Positions 34,890 to 43,496 are shown, numbered from the stretch's first letter. The stretch is 58,888 bases of DNA from an uncultured Oscillospiraceae bacterium (GCA_900546885.1 UREN01000005.1:1-58888), one strand, 5' to 3'. The notes: a model not told the origin generated them from the letters alone. Translations and numbers: made by a program.

Positions 34890-35744
34890 TTAGTCATGAA
34901 CCTTCATGCTGTGCAGCATCTTGACAAAGCCGGGGTCGCTGTGGTCGACAATTTCGCTGTGGCCAAGGTCCAGCTTGGCAATCTGCGCCATATCTTTCTC
35001 GCTGAGCTGGAAATCCCAAATGTCGATGTTCTGTTCCATACGGTTTTTATGAATGGACTTGGGAATTACCACGACGCCCCGCTGCACATTCCAGCGCAGG
35101 GCCACCTGAGCGGCCGTTTTTCCGTATTGCTTGCCAATTTCTGTCAGCACAGGGTGGGTGAAGATGCCGTGGTTCCCCTCGGCAAAGGGCCCCCAGGCTT
35201 CCGGAACCACGCCGTACTCTTTCATCAGCGTCAGGGCATTTTCCTGCTGGAAGAAGGGGTGCAACTCAACCTGGTTGACGGCGGGGGTTACCTCTACCGT
35301 TTCACACAGGTCGGCCAAACGGTTGGGGTAGAAGTTGCACACGCCAATGGCTTTCAGCTTGCCCTCCCGGTAGGCCTCTTCCATAGCGCGGTATGCGCCA
35401 ATATAGTCGCCCATGGGCTGATGGATGAGATACAGGTCGATATAATCCAGGCCAAGGTTGCGCAAAGAGGTTTCAATGGCCCGTTTGGCACCCTCGTAGC
35501 TGGCATCCTGCACCCAAAGCTTGGTGGTGATGAACAGCTCTTCCCGCGGCACGCCACATTTTTGAATTGCGGCGCCCACAGCCTGTTCATTCATATAGGC
35601 GGCTGCTGTGTCAATCAGACGGTAACCGGTGGCGATGGCATCCAGCACTGCCTGCTCGCAAACTGCGGGGTCTGGCACCTGAAACACGCCGAATCCTTCC
35701 AGTGGCATTTTTACTCCATTGTTTAATGTGACAAATTCCATCAT
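34890..35744 (-). CDS. aldo/keto reductase (first copy)
   Basis: 284 residues; two adjacent ATG codons, with AAAGGAAG before them (the second, 35741, has better spacing). Asp/Tyr in DTAAAYMNE, Lys in FITTKLW, His in DLYLIHQP, and IPKSIHKNRMEQNIDIW. Paralogue of the neighbouring reductase. Downstream of the lipoprotein hydrolase and opposite a LysR regulator, which may control the group. Confidence 0.93.
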   Translation of the reverse strand: MMEFVTLNNGVKMPLEGFGVFQVPDPAVCEQAVLDAIATGYRLIDTAAAYMNEQAVGAAIQKCGVPREELFITTKLWVQDASYEGAKRAIETSLRNLGLDYIDLYLIHQPMGDYIGAYRAMEEAYREGKLKAIGVCNFYPNRLADLCETVEVTPAVNQVELHPFFQQENALTLMKEYGVVPEAWGPFAEGNHGIFTHPVLTEIGKQYGKTAAQVALRWNVQRGVVVIPKSIHKNRMEQNIDIWDFQLSEKDMAQIAKLDLGHSEIVDHSDPGFVKMLHSMKVHD

Positions 35745-35807
35745 TTTTCTTCCTTTCTGTTTTTTCTGTCTATCCTTGAAAAACGGGCACGGTAAAGTGC
35801 TTTTCCG

Positions 35808-36929
35808 TTAATTCAGCGAAAATACCTGTTCCAGCCACTGGGCATAATCCTCTACCCAGCCGCCATCCCCGCCAAAGCCGTGCGGCCAATCCTGCAGCAC
35901 GATGCGCCTGGTGGAAATGCCCACATCCTGCATCAGGCTGTATTGGGCCTCAAACTGACGGTAAAAGGGGTCCTCTGTTCCATAGCAGTAAAACGTGGGG
36001 GGCAGGGCCCCTGCCCGCAACGCCTCTTCGTCCATGGAAGCCACGCTCAGCCTTCCGTAGAAGGAATAAATCATTCCGCAGGCAGAGGCATGGGCAGAAA
36101 CTTCGTCCAGTTCATCGGGAATATAATCCGGGTCCAGGGCGGTTGGCAGAACATCCTCGTCATAGTGAAGGAAAAATTCCCCGGCCTGAATGCCGCCGGC
36201 AGAATAGCCCATGACGGCGATATCGTTGGGGTCAATTCCGTAGATGCCGGCGTTTTTGCGAATAAACCGTACGGCCCGGGCCACATCCAATGCGCCTTCT
36301 TCCTGGGTGTAGGGCCGCAGGCGGTAATCGACGATAAAGGTTTGATATCCCAGCTCCCGCAGATGGGCGGCAGTGGGCAGCGTGTCGGTATAGTTGCCGC
36401 GCACCTGAAAGGCCCCGCCCGCCAGCAGCACCACGGCGCCTTTTACCTCTGTCCCCTCCCGCAAAGGGATGGCGGTGAGATAGGGGCGGAAATCTACGGG
36501 GTCAAAGTTGGCTGTGGTTACCTCGGTTTGTGCCGGAAAATTTCCCTCTTCCCACAGGTATAACGCCTGAATCCCGGTAAGAACGGGGGCCGTATTCAGC
36601 ACGGTTGCATTCCCCTGCGGCAGGGGCAGGCGGCGGTTTATGCTGCCTGAGCCCCAATCGGTGTAACGGCCGCTGCCATAGTTATAGTTTTCCGGAAAAT
36701 CGGGCGGGGTGGCCAGGGTGCGCTCGTGGGTGCCGTCTCTTATTTCCGTGCTTTCCTGCGGCAGGGCCGCCGTTTCTGACGATGACTGGCTGGGTTGGGA
36801 TTGCATGGCGGTTTCCTCTGACGGTGCGGCGCTGGATATTGTTTCGGCCGCGCACCCTGAAAAAAGCAGCAGTGTTAAAAAGAGGGCGCTGGCTTTCGGG
36901 GCCTTCCACTTCTATCGCTTTTGTCTCAT
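35808..36929 (-). pseudogene. alpha/beta-hydrolase lipoprotein with in-frame amber codon in the signal peptide
   Basis: A good ribosome site (AAAGGTGG) and ATG (36927-36929) start MRQKR, then TAG at 36912-36914, then in the same frame KWKAPKASALFLTLLLFSGCAAE, written here as KWKAPKAS and ALFLTLLLFSGC, a perfect lipoprotein signal with lipobox Cys. The body is an intact alpha/beta hydrolase: VVLLAGGAFQVRGN, VDYRLRPYTQEEGALDVARAVRFIRKN split by convention, VMGYSAGGIQAG (nucleophile elbow GYSAGG), late Asp in YGTEDPFYRQ and His in WPHGFGG. From the next ATG (36806) 332 residues could be made, but without export signal. Nonsense mutation, sequencing error or readthrough are all possible. Confidence 0.7.
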
Positions 36930-37165
36930 ATGGTTGCCACCTTTCCCTTTTTTGTTGCCTGTTGGAGTGATTGGGCAGAACAGCCGGCCCCGATGCCCTG
37001 TTGCGAGCTACAATTATCCCGCGGGCCGGGCCCATACAGCGCAGAGGCAGCCTTTCAAAAGGCGCTTTGTCTCTTCCAGGCGCTGCCGCCGCAATGGCTT
37101 GTTTCTCATTTTCTATTCGTTATTGTAAGCCGGGTTTGAAAAAAAGTACAATGCCGGTTGTGAAA

Positions 37166-37176
37166 TATGGTATAAT
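37166..37176 (+). promoter_or_regulatory. extended -10 promoter of the LysR gene
   Basis: TGGTATAAT, an extended -10 (TATAAT 37171-37176) without a clear -35, 37 bases before the LysR start and in the divergent region to the hydrolase. Confidence 0.6.
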
Positions 37177-37212
37177 CAAAACGCATAGTAAAACAGAAAG
37201 GGGCGCAGCCAT

Positions 37213-38067
37213 TTGCTCGAACTCTATCAACTAACCCAGCTGATTGCCATTGCAGAATGCGGCACAATGTCCGGCGCTGCCGGGCAGCTGCATCTTTCTC
37301 AGCCGGCCTTAAGCCGCTCCATGCAGAAATTGGAAGAAGAGCTGCAGGTAACCCTGTTTGACAGAAAGAAAAATAAAATTGCCCTGAACCAGAATGGAGA
37401 GCTTGCGGTGCAGCAGGCGCGGCGGGTGGTGCAGCAGGCCCGGGACCTGGTGGAACAGGTGCGCGCGTTAGACCGCAGCCGGCACACCATTTCCATTGGC
37501 TCTTGTGCACCGGCGCCATTATGGCGGCTGGTGCCCCTTGTTTCTCAGCTGTATCCAGAGATGACGGTCTCTTCCGAGATGAAAGACACCGATGTGCTGC
37601 TGGAGGGGCTGAAAAGCGGCGCATATCAGTTTATTGTCCTTCCCTTCGAATGGGGTGGGCCGGAATACTGCTGTTTTCCCTTTGAAAAAGAAAAGCTTTA
37701 TTTTTCGCTGCCGCCCGCACACCCGCTTTCCGGCGCGCAGGGGCTCTATTTTAAGGATATTGACGGGGAGAGCATTCTGCTGTTTTCTCAAATAGGGTTT
37801 TGGCGGGATGTGTGCCGGAATAAGATGCCGCTGACCCATGCGCTTGTTCAAACAGAGCAGGAGGATTTTCAGGCGCTGGTGCAGGCGTCGGCGCTTCCAT
37901 GCTTTGTTTCCGATTTATCTATGCGCTGGATGGGCAATCCGGAAAAACGTGTGGTGATTCCTGTGCTGGACCCAGAGGCATCTGCTGTCTATCATTTTGT
38001 GTGCAGAAAAGAGGAAAAGAAAAAGCTGTCTGCCCTGATTCAAAGGCTGCAGGCCGATAAGGCATAG
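37213..38067 (+). CDS. LysR-family transcriptional regulator
   Basis: 284 residues from a TTG (37213) with AAAGGGG upstream. The winged helix is clear: LTQLIAIAECGTMSGAAGQLHLSQPALSRSMQKLEEELQVTLFDRKK, followed by a periplasmic-binding-protein-like effector domain (ISIGSCAPAPLWRLVPLV...). Divergent from the hydrolase and the aldo/keto reductase genes, which are its likely targets. The inducer cannot be read. Confidence 0.9.
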   Translation: MLELYQLTQLIAIAECGTMSGAAGQLHLSQPALSRSMQKLEEELQVTLFDRKKNKIALNQNGELAVQQARRVVQQARDLVEQVRALDRSRHTISIGSCAPAPLWRLVPLVSQLYPEMTVSSEMKDTDVLLEGLKSGAYQFIVLPFEWGGPEYCCFPFEKEKLYFSLPPAHPLSGAQGLYFKDIDGESILLFSQIGFWRDVCRNKMPLTHALVQTEQEDFQALVQASALPCFVSDLSMRWMGNPEKRVVIPVLDPEASAVYHFVCRKEEKKKLSALIQRLQADKA

Positions 38068-38150
38068 GCCGAAAACTCTGTTGGCTTTTCGGCGTGTTGA
38101 CGTAAGAGAACACTGGTTCTGCGCTGGCAACTTTGGCGCCTGGTGCATTC

Positions 38151-38190
38151 AAAAAGCCCGGCAATCCGTTCAGGATTGCCGGCTTTTTTC
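38151..38190 (+). terminator. terminator after the LysR gene
   Basis: AAAAAGCCCGGCAATCC / GGATTGCCGGCTTTTTT with a short loop. Confidence 0.9.
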
Positions 38191-38204
38191 TATTTTATTA
38201 ATGT

Positions 38205-38231
38205 TTCTCAAACAATTTTGAATCAAATTTT
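38205..38231 (+). promoter_or_regulatory. response-regulator-like operator, site 1
   Basis: TTCTCAAACAATTTTGAATC (38205-38224) recurs upstream of the 39346 gene with three differences. CAATTTT (38213) and CAAATTTT (38224) are 11 bases apart, the spacing typical of OmpR/PhoB-family binding. Confidence 0.55.
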
Positions 38232-38298
38232 AAATGAAAGCACGGTACCATACAGGCATTCAGTGAGAGATCACAAAACTGTTTGGAGGTTGTAAAGA

Positions 38299-38673
38299 AT
38301 GAAGAAGAAAAATTTTGTTTCGTTGGTTATGGGCACGGTTGGCGGAATTTTGTTCGCGCTGGGCATGTGCATGTGCATGTGCATGCTGCCGCAGTGGAAC
38401 GCATTTACCCAGGGCGTTGTTGTCTCTGCCGTTGGCGCAGTGGTTTTGTTGGCCATGCTTGTTGTGCGCCGCAAAATGGAAGGAAAGCCCGCCGTCCGGC
38501 TGAATGGAAAAGCCGTTGCCACGGTTCTTTTGGGGGTTGTGGGTGCACTGGTGCTTGGCGTTGGAATGTGCATGGTTATGGTTTGGAACATGCTGATGTG
38601 GGGCATTGTGGTTGGCATTGTTGGCATCGTCCTTCTGATTTGCCTGATTCCGCTTTGCAGAGGGCTTCAATAA
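38299..38673 (+). CDS. small four-helix membrane protein
   Basis: 124 residues, four hydrophobic helices in two similar halves. Each half begins with a Gly-rich helix that ends in Met/Cys: ILFALGMCMCMCMLPQWN and LVLGVGMCMVMVWNMLMWG. The first run is encoded by a (GCATGT)n microsatellite at about 38362-38385. There is no known domain. GGAGG precedes the ATG. It leads a module of envelope-like genes that ends in a two-component system. Confidence 0.7.
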   Translation: MKKKNFVSLVMGTVGGILFALGMCMCMCMLPQWNAFTQGVVVSAVGAVVLLAMLVVRRKMEGKPAVRLNGKAVATVLLGVVGALVLGVGMCMVMVWNMLMWGIVVGIVGIVLLICLIPLCRGLQ

Positions 38674-38708
38674 AAAGAAAAGCTTGAAATTGCAAAGAGG
38701 TGGCCCGC

Positions 38709-38807
38709 GTGAAACGTTTTTTGCTGCCGGCGGCGGGCGTCGCTGCCCTGGCGGGGCTTACGGCTGCCGTCACCGCTTTTGTTCGCCGCAAGAACAGAAT
38801 AGGATGA
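38709..38807 (+). CDS. tiny single-helix membrane protein
   Basis: 32 residues from a GTG with AAAGAGG upstream: VKRFLLPAAGVAALAGLTAA then VTAFVRRKNRIG. One transmembrane helix with positively charged ends. It lies between the four-helix protein and the YQKVE-repeat protein with tight spacing, which supports it being real despite its size. Confidence 0.5.
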   Translation: MKRFLLPAAGVAALAGLTAAVTAFVRRKNRIG

Positions 38808-38833
38808 AACAATGTAAGAAAGGAGTTTTGACC

Positions 38834-39157
38834 GTGAGCGAATATCAAATGAAACCCGGAAAACTTGGCGAAAAGATTTTGAATGGATACCAAAAGGTGG
38901 AAGACCGGTTTGTGACAACCTTCCTGGATGAAGATGGCTCTTTGAAGACAGGCGGCATGGCAGAGAAGGTAACGGCCGCCTACCAAAAGGTAGAAGATGC
39001 GGTAGTTGGCGGCTACCAGAAAATAGAAGGTTCGGTGGTTGGCGGCTATAAAAAAATAGAAAACGCCTTTGTAGATGCGTTTTTGGAAAAGGCCGAGGCT
39101 GCCTCGCCGGGCACAGGCAGCGCCAGCCGGGAGAAGGCCGCAGAAGGGACGCAGTGA
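38834..39157 (+). CDS. YQKVE-repeat hypothetical protein
   Basis: 107 residues from a GTG (38834) with AAAGGAG upstream; an ATG at 38849 is the alternative. Four to five degenerate 11-13-residue units are visible: GYQKVEDRFVTTF, AYQKVEDAVVG, GYQKIEGSVVG, GYKKIENAFVDAF. These would form an amphipathic helix, as in phasin- or LEA-like proteins that coat membranes or partners. No signal peptide. Similar short proteins occur in Ruminococcaceae (memory); function unknown. Confidence 0.7.
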   Translation: MSEYQMKPGKLGEKILNGYQKVEDRFVTTFLDEDGSLKTGGMAEKVTAAYQKVEDAVVGGYQKIEGSVVGGYKKIENAFVDAFLEKAEAASPGTGSASREKAAEGTQ

Positions 39158-39230
39158 AGCGTTCAAAAGGGCAGCGCGCATGCATGTGCTTGCTGCCCTT
39201 TTCTTGTTCGCCCGAAGAATGCATTAACAA

Positions 39231-39250
39231 TTTTCAAACAATTCTGAAAC
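39231..39250 (+). promoter_or_regulatory. response-regulator-like operator, site 2
   Basis: TTTTCAAACAATTCTGAAAC is the second copy of the 38205 element. CAATTTT (39228) and CAATTCT (39239) are 11 bases apart, upstream of the 303-residue membrane protein gene. A -10-like TATGCT follows near 39272. Confidence 0.55.
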
Positions 39251-39345
39251 GCTTCCAAAACAAACGTGCTTTATGCTACCCCATAGCGGCCAGCTGCATC
39301 CAAAGTGTGATGGAACCGCTGTGAGAAAATGGAGGAGGGGCGGCG

Positions 39346-40257
39346 ATGGAGCGCTTGAAAAAAGGATGCCGGAAACTCTTTTTTCCTGGCAAAGCCACGA
39401 TGCTTTTGCTGACGCCTGCCAGCGCGCTGTTGTTGGCGTGGGTTTTTGCCTTTGGCCATGAAGACCATGCGCTGGCCTATTTCGCCTACGTTTTATCTGC
39501 ATACACGTTGGTTGTGCTGTGCCTGGCAGGGTACCGGCAAGGCAAAAAAGGCATTGCCGCCGTGAAAAGCAAAAACCGGCATGTGAACCGTTATTTGAAC
39601 GATGCGCTGTTTCGCACCCACGTTTCTCTTTACACTTCTTTGGCGGTGAATGTCATCTATGCCATTGCCAAATTTGTTTCGGGCATTCTTTTCCGCTCTT
39701 TCTGGTTTGGCAGCATCGCCGTCTATTATTTTTGCCTTGCGGTGATGCGCTTCATGCTGCTGCATCATGCACATCGCAATGCTTTTGGGGTGGACCAGAT
39801 TGCCGAATATAAAAAATACAGGCTTTGCGGCGCCGTCTTGGTGGTGCTGAATTTGGCGCTGACAGGCATGGTGATTCTTGTGGTAACCCAAAACCAAACC
39901 TATCGCTACCCGGGCAACCTGATTTATGCCATGGGCGCCTATGCGTTTTACAGCGTTATTACGGCGGTAAGAAATGTGGTAAAATTCCGCAAGCAGAACA
40001 GCCCGGTGCTCTCTGCCGCCAAGGGCATCAACCTGGCCTCTGCACTGGTTTCCATGCTTGCTTTGGAAACTGCAATGCTTTCCCAGTTTGGAAGTGAAGA
40101 GTCACCCGTGTTCCGGCGCGTGATGAATTCCGCTACAGGCGGGGCCGTATGCTACGTGGTGCTGGGAATGGCCGTATATATGATGGTTCGCGCAACACAA
40201 AACCTGAAAAGGCTGGAACAGCAGCCCGCAGCAGACGGGTGCTGTGGTATAATATAA
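39346..40257 (+). CDS. polytopic membrane protein
   Basis: 303 residues with about seven predicted membrane helices and basic loops (GYRQGKKGIAAVKSKNRHVNRYL; VRNVVKFRKQNSPVL). The C-terminus is CCGII. The helix pattern does not match a transporter family I recognise. ATG after GGAGGGGCGGCG. It starts the sub-operon that continues with the response regulator. Confidence 0.7.
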   Translation: MERLKKGCRKLFFPGKATMLLLTPASALLLAWVFAFGHEDHALAYFAYVLSAYTLVVLCLAGYRQGKKGIAAVKSKNRHVNRYLNDALFRTHVSLYTSLAVNVIYAIAKFVSGILFRSFWFGSIAVYYFCLAVMRFMLLHHAHRNAFGVDQIAEYKKYRLCGAVLVVLNLALTGMVILVVTQNQTYRYPGNLIYAMGAYAFYSVITAVRNVVKFRKQNSPVLSAAKGINLASALVSMLALETAMLSQFGSEESPVFRRVMNSATGGAVCYVVLGMAVYMMVRATQNLKRLEQQPAADGCCGII

Positions 40258-40322
40258 AAAACGCGCGCAGGGCAGGCGTTTCCATTTTGGCCCTGGCAGG
40301 TTTGACGGGAGAGGGAAGGAAT

Positions 40323-40994
40323 ATGGTGAACATTCTTGTTTTGGAAGATGATGCAAAGCTGAACCAGACGGTTTGCACCTATCTGAATGACAGCGGGTTT
40401 CAGGCAAAGGGCTGCCTGAACGCCAACGACGCATACGAAGAGATGTATAACAACCTTTACGAGCTGATTATCTCGGACATTATGATGCCTGAAATAGACG
40501 GTTTTGCGTTTGCAGAAACGGTGCGGCGGGTCAATAAACACGTCCCCATCCTGTTCATGTCGGCAAAGGACGACCTGCCTTCCAAACAAAAGGGGTTTCA
40601 GCTGGGCATTGACGACTATATGGTGAAACCCATTGAGCTGGACGAGCTTCTGCTGCGCGTTCGGGCATTGCTTCGCCGGGCCAACATCGAGATGGAGCGC
40701 AAGCTGGTGGTGGGCAATTTAGAGCTGGATGCCGATGGGCTTACAGCGGCAATTGACGGGAAAGAAGTCCCGGTGACAACCCGGGAATTCAATATTCTTT
40801 ATAAGCTGCTCTCCTACCCCAAAAAGACCTTTTCGCGGGCACAGCTGATGGATGAGTTCTGGGGCATTGAAAGCAACACCAGCCTGCGGGCGGTGGATGT
40901 ATATGTGACAAAGCTGCGGGATAAGTTTTCGGCCTGCAACGGGTTTAAAATTGTAACCGTTCGCGGGCTGGGGTATAAGGCGGTGCTGGAATGA
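40323..40994 (+). CDS. OmpR/PhoB-family response regulator
   Basis: 223 residues from ATG 40323 with GGAAGGA upstream. Receiver: acidic pocket LEDD, phosphoacceptor Asp52 in LIISDIMMPEIDGF, Lys in DYMVKP. C-terminal winged helix: VPVTTREFNILYKLLSYPKKTFSRAQLMDEFWG...VDVYVTKLRDKF. The stop overlaps the histidine kinase by 4 bases. A likely binder of the paired 11-bp repeats at 38.2 and 39.2 kb. Confidence 0.95.
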   Translation: MVNILVLEDDAKLNQTVCTYLNDSGFQAKGCLNANDAYEEMYNNLYELIISDIMMPEIDGFAFAETVRRVNKHVPILFMSAKDDLPSKQKGFQLGIDDYMVKPIELDELLLRVRALLRRANIEMERKLVVGNLELDADGLTAAIDGKEVPVTTREFNILYKLLSYPKKTFSRAQLMDEFWGIESNTSLRAVDVYVTKLRDKFSACNGFKIVTVRGLGYKAVLE

Positions 40995-42061
40995 CGGGTG
41001 CAATTGGAAAAGCAAAGCCAGCTGTGCGCCAATCGCACTTTCCGGGCATTTTGTGCGTGGTGTATTTTTTGGCGCTGCTTCTTATGTCGGGCATCCACAT
41101 GGGCCTGGTTACGCTGATTAACGAGAAAGAATGGAACGATATTGTCGCAGTGACCATCCCCACTCTTTATTGGGCACTGGTGGCGGTGGGGCTTACTTTG
41201 TATGCCCGCTGGCAGATTAAAAAGACGTATGAAGAGCCAATGCACCGCCTGGCACAAGCTACCGCAAAAGTTGCGCAGGGCGATTTTTCCGTTTATGTGC
41301 CGCCCCTGCACACCGCTGACAAGCTGGATTACCTGGATGTCATGATTTTGGATTTCAACAAAATGGTGGAAGAGCTTGGCAGCATTGAAACACTGAAAAC
41401 AGATTTCTTTTCCAATGTCTCTCACGAGATGAAGACGCCGCTTTCGGTAATTCAAAACTGCGCGCAGCTTTTGCAGAAAGAAGGCCTGGAGGAAGAAAAG
41501 CGTCAGGAGTATACAGACGCTATTTTGCAGTCCACCAGAAAACTCTCAAACCTCATCACCAATATCCTCAAGTTGAACAAGCTGGAAAAACAGACAATTC
41601 GCCCGATACCTGAGCCGTATGACCTTTGCCAGCAGCTGTGTGAGTGCGCATTGCAGTTTGAAGATGCCTGGGAGAAAAAGGGCATTGAATTTGTGGCAGA
41701 TTTGGAGGACCGCGCTGTCATCCAGGCAGACCCGGGGCTTTTGGAATTGGTTTGGACGAATTTGCTTTCCAACGCCGTCAAGTTTACGCCCGCGGGCGGC
41801 ACAATCACGCTGACGCAGGCTTCCGGGGAAGGGAACGTCACGGTTTCTGTCTGCGACACCGGCTGCGGCATCGACGAAGAAACCATGCGGCATATTTACG
41901 ATAAATTTTACCAGGGCGACACCTCTCATTCCACAGAAGGAAACGGGCTGGGGCTTGCACTGGTGCAACGCATTTTGCAGCTTTCCGATGGCACGGTTAC
42001 CGTGAAAAGCCGCGTGGGGCAGGGCAGCACTTTTACGGTGCAGCTGCCCGCTTCAGTTTAA
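40991..42061 (+). CDS. sensor histidine kinase
   Basis: 356 residues. Two membrane helices (about 19-40 and 52-72) enclose a short external loop, so it probably senses within the membrane. HAMP-like segment, then HisKA with His145 in FFSNVSHEMKTPLSVIQN, and HATPase motifs N (LVWTNLLSNAVKFTP), G1 (VCDTGCGID) and G2 (GNGLGLALVQRI). Partner of the overlapping response regulator. Confidence 0.95.
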   Translation: MTGAIGKAKPAVRQSHFPGILCVVYFLALLLMSGIHMGLVTLINEKEWNDIVAVTIPTLYWALVAVGLTLYARWQIKKTYEEPMHRLAQATAKVAQGDFSVYVPPLHTADKLDYLDVMILDFNKMVEELGSIETLKTDFFSNVSHEMKTPLSVIQNCAQLLQKEGLEEEKRQEYTDAILQSTRKLSNLITNILKLNKLEKQTIRPIPEPYDLCQQLCECALQFEDAWEKKGIEFVADLEDRAVIQADPGLLELVWTNLLSNAVKFTPAGGTITLTQASGEGNVTVSVCDTGCGIDEETMRHIYDKFYQGDTSHSTEGNGLGLALVQRILQLSDGTVTVKSRVGQGSTFTVQLPASV

Positions 42062-42078
42062 AGGGAGGGGGCGGCCTC

Positions 42079-42600
42079 GTGAGCCCGCAGAAAGATTTTG
42101 TAGGATATGAATATCAAGAAATTACCGCGCCTGCAGGCCAGGTCTCTTTTTACCTGGATTGTTACGAGAACTTTGGCTGGCAAATGGACGGGAATGTGCC
42201 GGTTTTCAGCGGAAAGCGCCACGCAACGCTGCGCATGAAGCGGGACAGAAAGCTGATTCATAAAATGGAGCTGACAAGGCTTCAGCGCCATTTTGAGGCC
42301 TGCGCAAAAGAAATTGAAGTGCTGGAAAAATCAAAAACCTCTGTTGCATCCGCGTGGGCCCTTGTTGTTGGCATCCTTGGCACCGCTTTTATGGCGGGGG
42401 CCACTTTTGCCGTAACGCATGAGCCGCCAATGATTCTTCTGTGCATCATTTTGGCCATTCCCGGGTTCATTGGGTGGGCCTTGCCCTATTTTTTGCACCG
42501 GCATATTGCAGCCAAACGGGCAAAGAAGATTCAGCCCATGATTGAAGCCAAGCAGGATGAGATTTACCAAATTTGCGAAAAGGGCCACGCACTGCTGTAA
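42079..42600 (+). CDS. two-helix membrane protein with long cytoplasmic ends
   Basis: 173 residues from a GTG after GGGAGGGGG. The N-terminal half contains SFYLDCYENFGWQMDGNVP and a basic helical stretch. Two helices follow (ASAWALVVGILGTAFMAGA; ILLCIILAIPGFIGWALPYF), then a charged C-terminal helix. Small proteins of this type often accompany clostridial two-component systems (memory); no known function. Last gene of the module. Confidence 0.65.
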   Translation: MSPQKDFVGYEYQEITAPAGQVSFYLDCYENFGWQMDGNVPVFSGKRHATLRMKRDRKLIHKMELTRLQRHFEACAKEIEVLEKSKTSVASAWALVVGILGTAFMAGATFAVTHEPPMILLCIILAIPGFIGWALPYFLHRHIAAKRAKKIQPMIEAKQDEIYQICEKGHALL

Positions 42601-42614
42601 CAGCCCTTGCCGCC

Positions 42615-42650
42615 AGCCGGCATCCGAATTTCGGATGCCGGCTTTTTTGC
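42615..42650 (+). terminator. terminator of the two-component module
   Basis: AGCCGGCATCCGA / TCGGATGCCGGCT with an ATT loop and a T run. Confidence 0.9.
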
Positions 42651-42909
42651 GGCAAATTTACAGGGCCCTTCACGGCCTTTGCCAATACAGGCGAAACACA
42701 GAGCCCTTTTGGCGTGCGGCCAGGGCTTGCATGCCTTGGCCGGTTGCATGGCCGGCGGGGCCTTGTGGGAAGAAGGGCGGTTCTGGTATAATAAGGCCGG
42801 TTTTATGCGCTTGCATTTTTGCCGTGACGGCTTGCAAAAAAGTGCGCGGCGGGCAGGGAAAGCATCCGGCATCCCTGTTATGAATTTCTGCAAACAGGAG
42901 GCGGCGGCT

Positions 42910-43437
42910 ATGAATAGCGCCAAGCGGCACACCGGGCTTTGCCATCTGTATTGGGGCGATGGAAAAGGGAAAACGACGGCGGCCATGGGCCTTGCGCTGC
43001 GCGCACTGGGCAGCGGGCTGCGCGTGACGGTGGTGCAGTTTTTGAAGGACGGCCGCAGCGGCGAGCTGGAACCGCTGCGGCACCTGGGGGCAAACGTATA
43101 TTCCGGCGCGCCGGGCATGAAGTTTGTGCCTCAGATGACGCCGCAGGAAAGGGCTGCCGCCCGTGCGGCGCATACCCGCCTGCTGGGCGCCGCGCTGGAA
43201 GAACCCTGCGATGTGCTGATCCTGGACGAGGCGTGCGCGGCCTGCCAGCTTGATATGGTGGAGGAACCCCTGCTTCGGCAGGCTGTGTGCGGCCGGGCGC
43301 AGGGGGTAGAGGTGGTGCTTACCGGCCGCCAGCCTGCGGCCTGGATGCTGGAAGAGGCAGATTACAGCACCGAGATGTGTTGCCACAGCCACCCCTATGA
43401 ACGCGGCGTGGCGGCCAGAAAGGGCGTAGAGTTTTAA
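42910..43437 (+). CDS. cobO: corrinoid adenosyltransferase (CobA/CobO/BtuR type)
   Basis: 175 residues from ATG 42910 with GGAGGCGGCGG upstream. P-loop at the N-terminus, LYWGDGKGKTTAAMGLALRA, then VVQFLKDG, DVLILDEACAA and LTGRQPAAWMLEEADYSTEM. It adenosylates cob(I)alamin or cob(I)yrinate; in a non-synthesising host it salvages corrinoids. No other cobalamin genes are nearby and I see no cobalamin riboswitch. Confidence 0.92.
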   Translation: MNSAKRHTGLCHLYWGDGKGKTTAAMGLALRALGSGLRVTVVQFLKDGRSGELEPLRHLGANVYSGAPGMKFVPQMTPQERAAARAAHTRLLGAALEEPCDVLILDEACAACQLDMVEEPLLRQAVCGRAQGVEVVLTGRQPAAWMLEEADYSTEMCCHSHPYERGVAARKGVEF

Positions 43438-43496
43438 ACCTCACCCGCCTTTGGCGGCTGAAAGGGGCACCCTCTTTCTTTTTAGGGCAGATATGG

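Noticed and set aside
42601..42909. Cobalamin riboswitch before the corrinoid adenosyltransferase
   Set aside because: No B12-box-like core is visible; the stretch holds only the upstream terminator and a weak TATAAT-like site.
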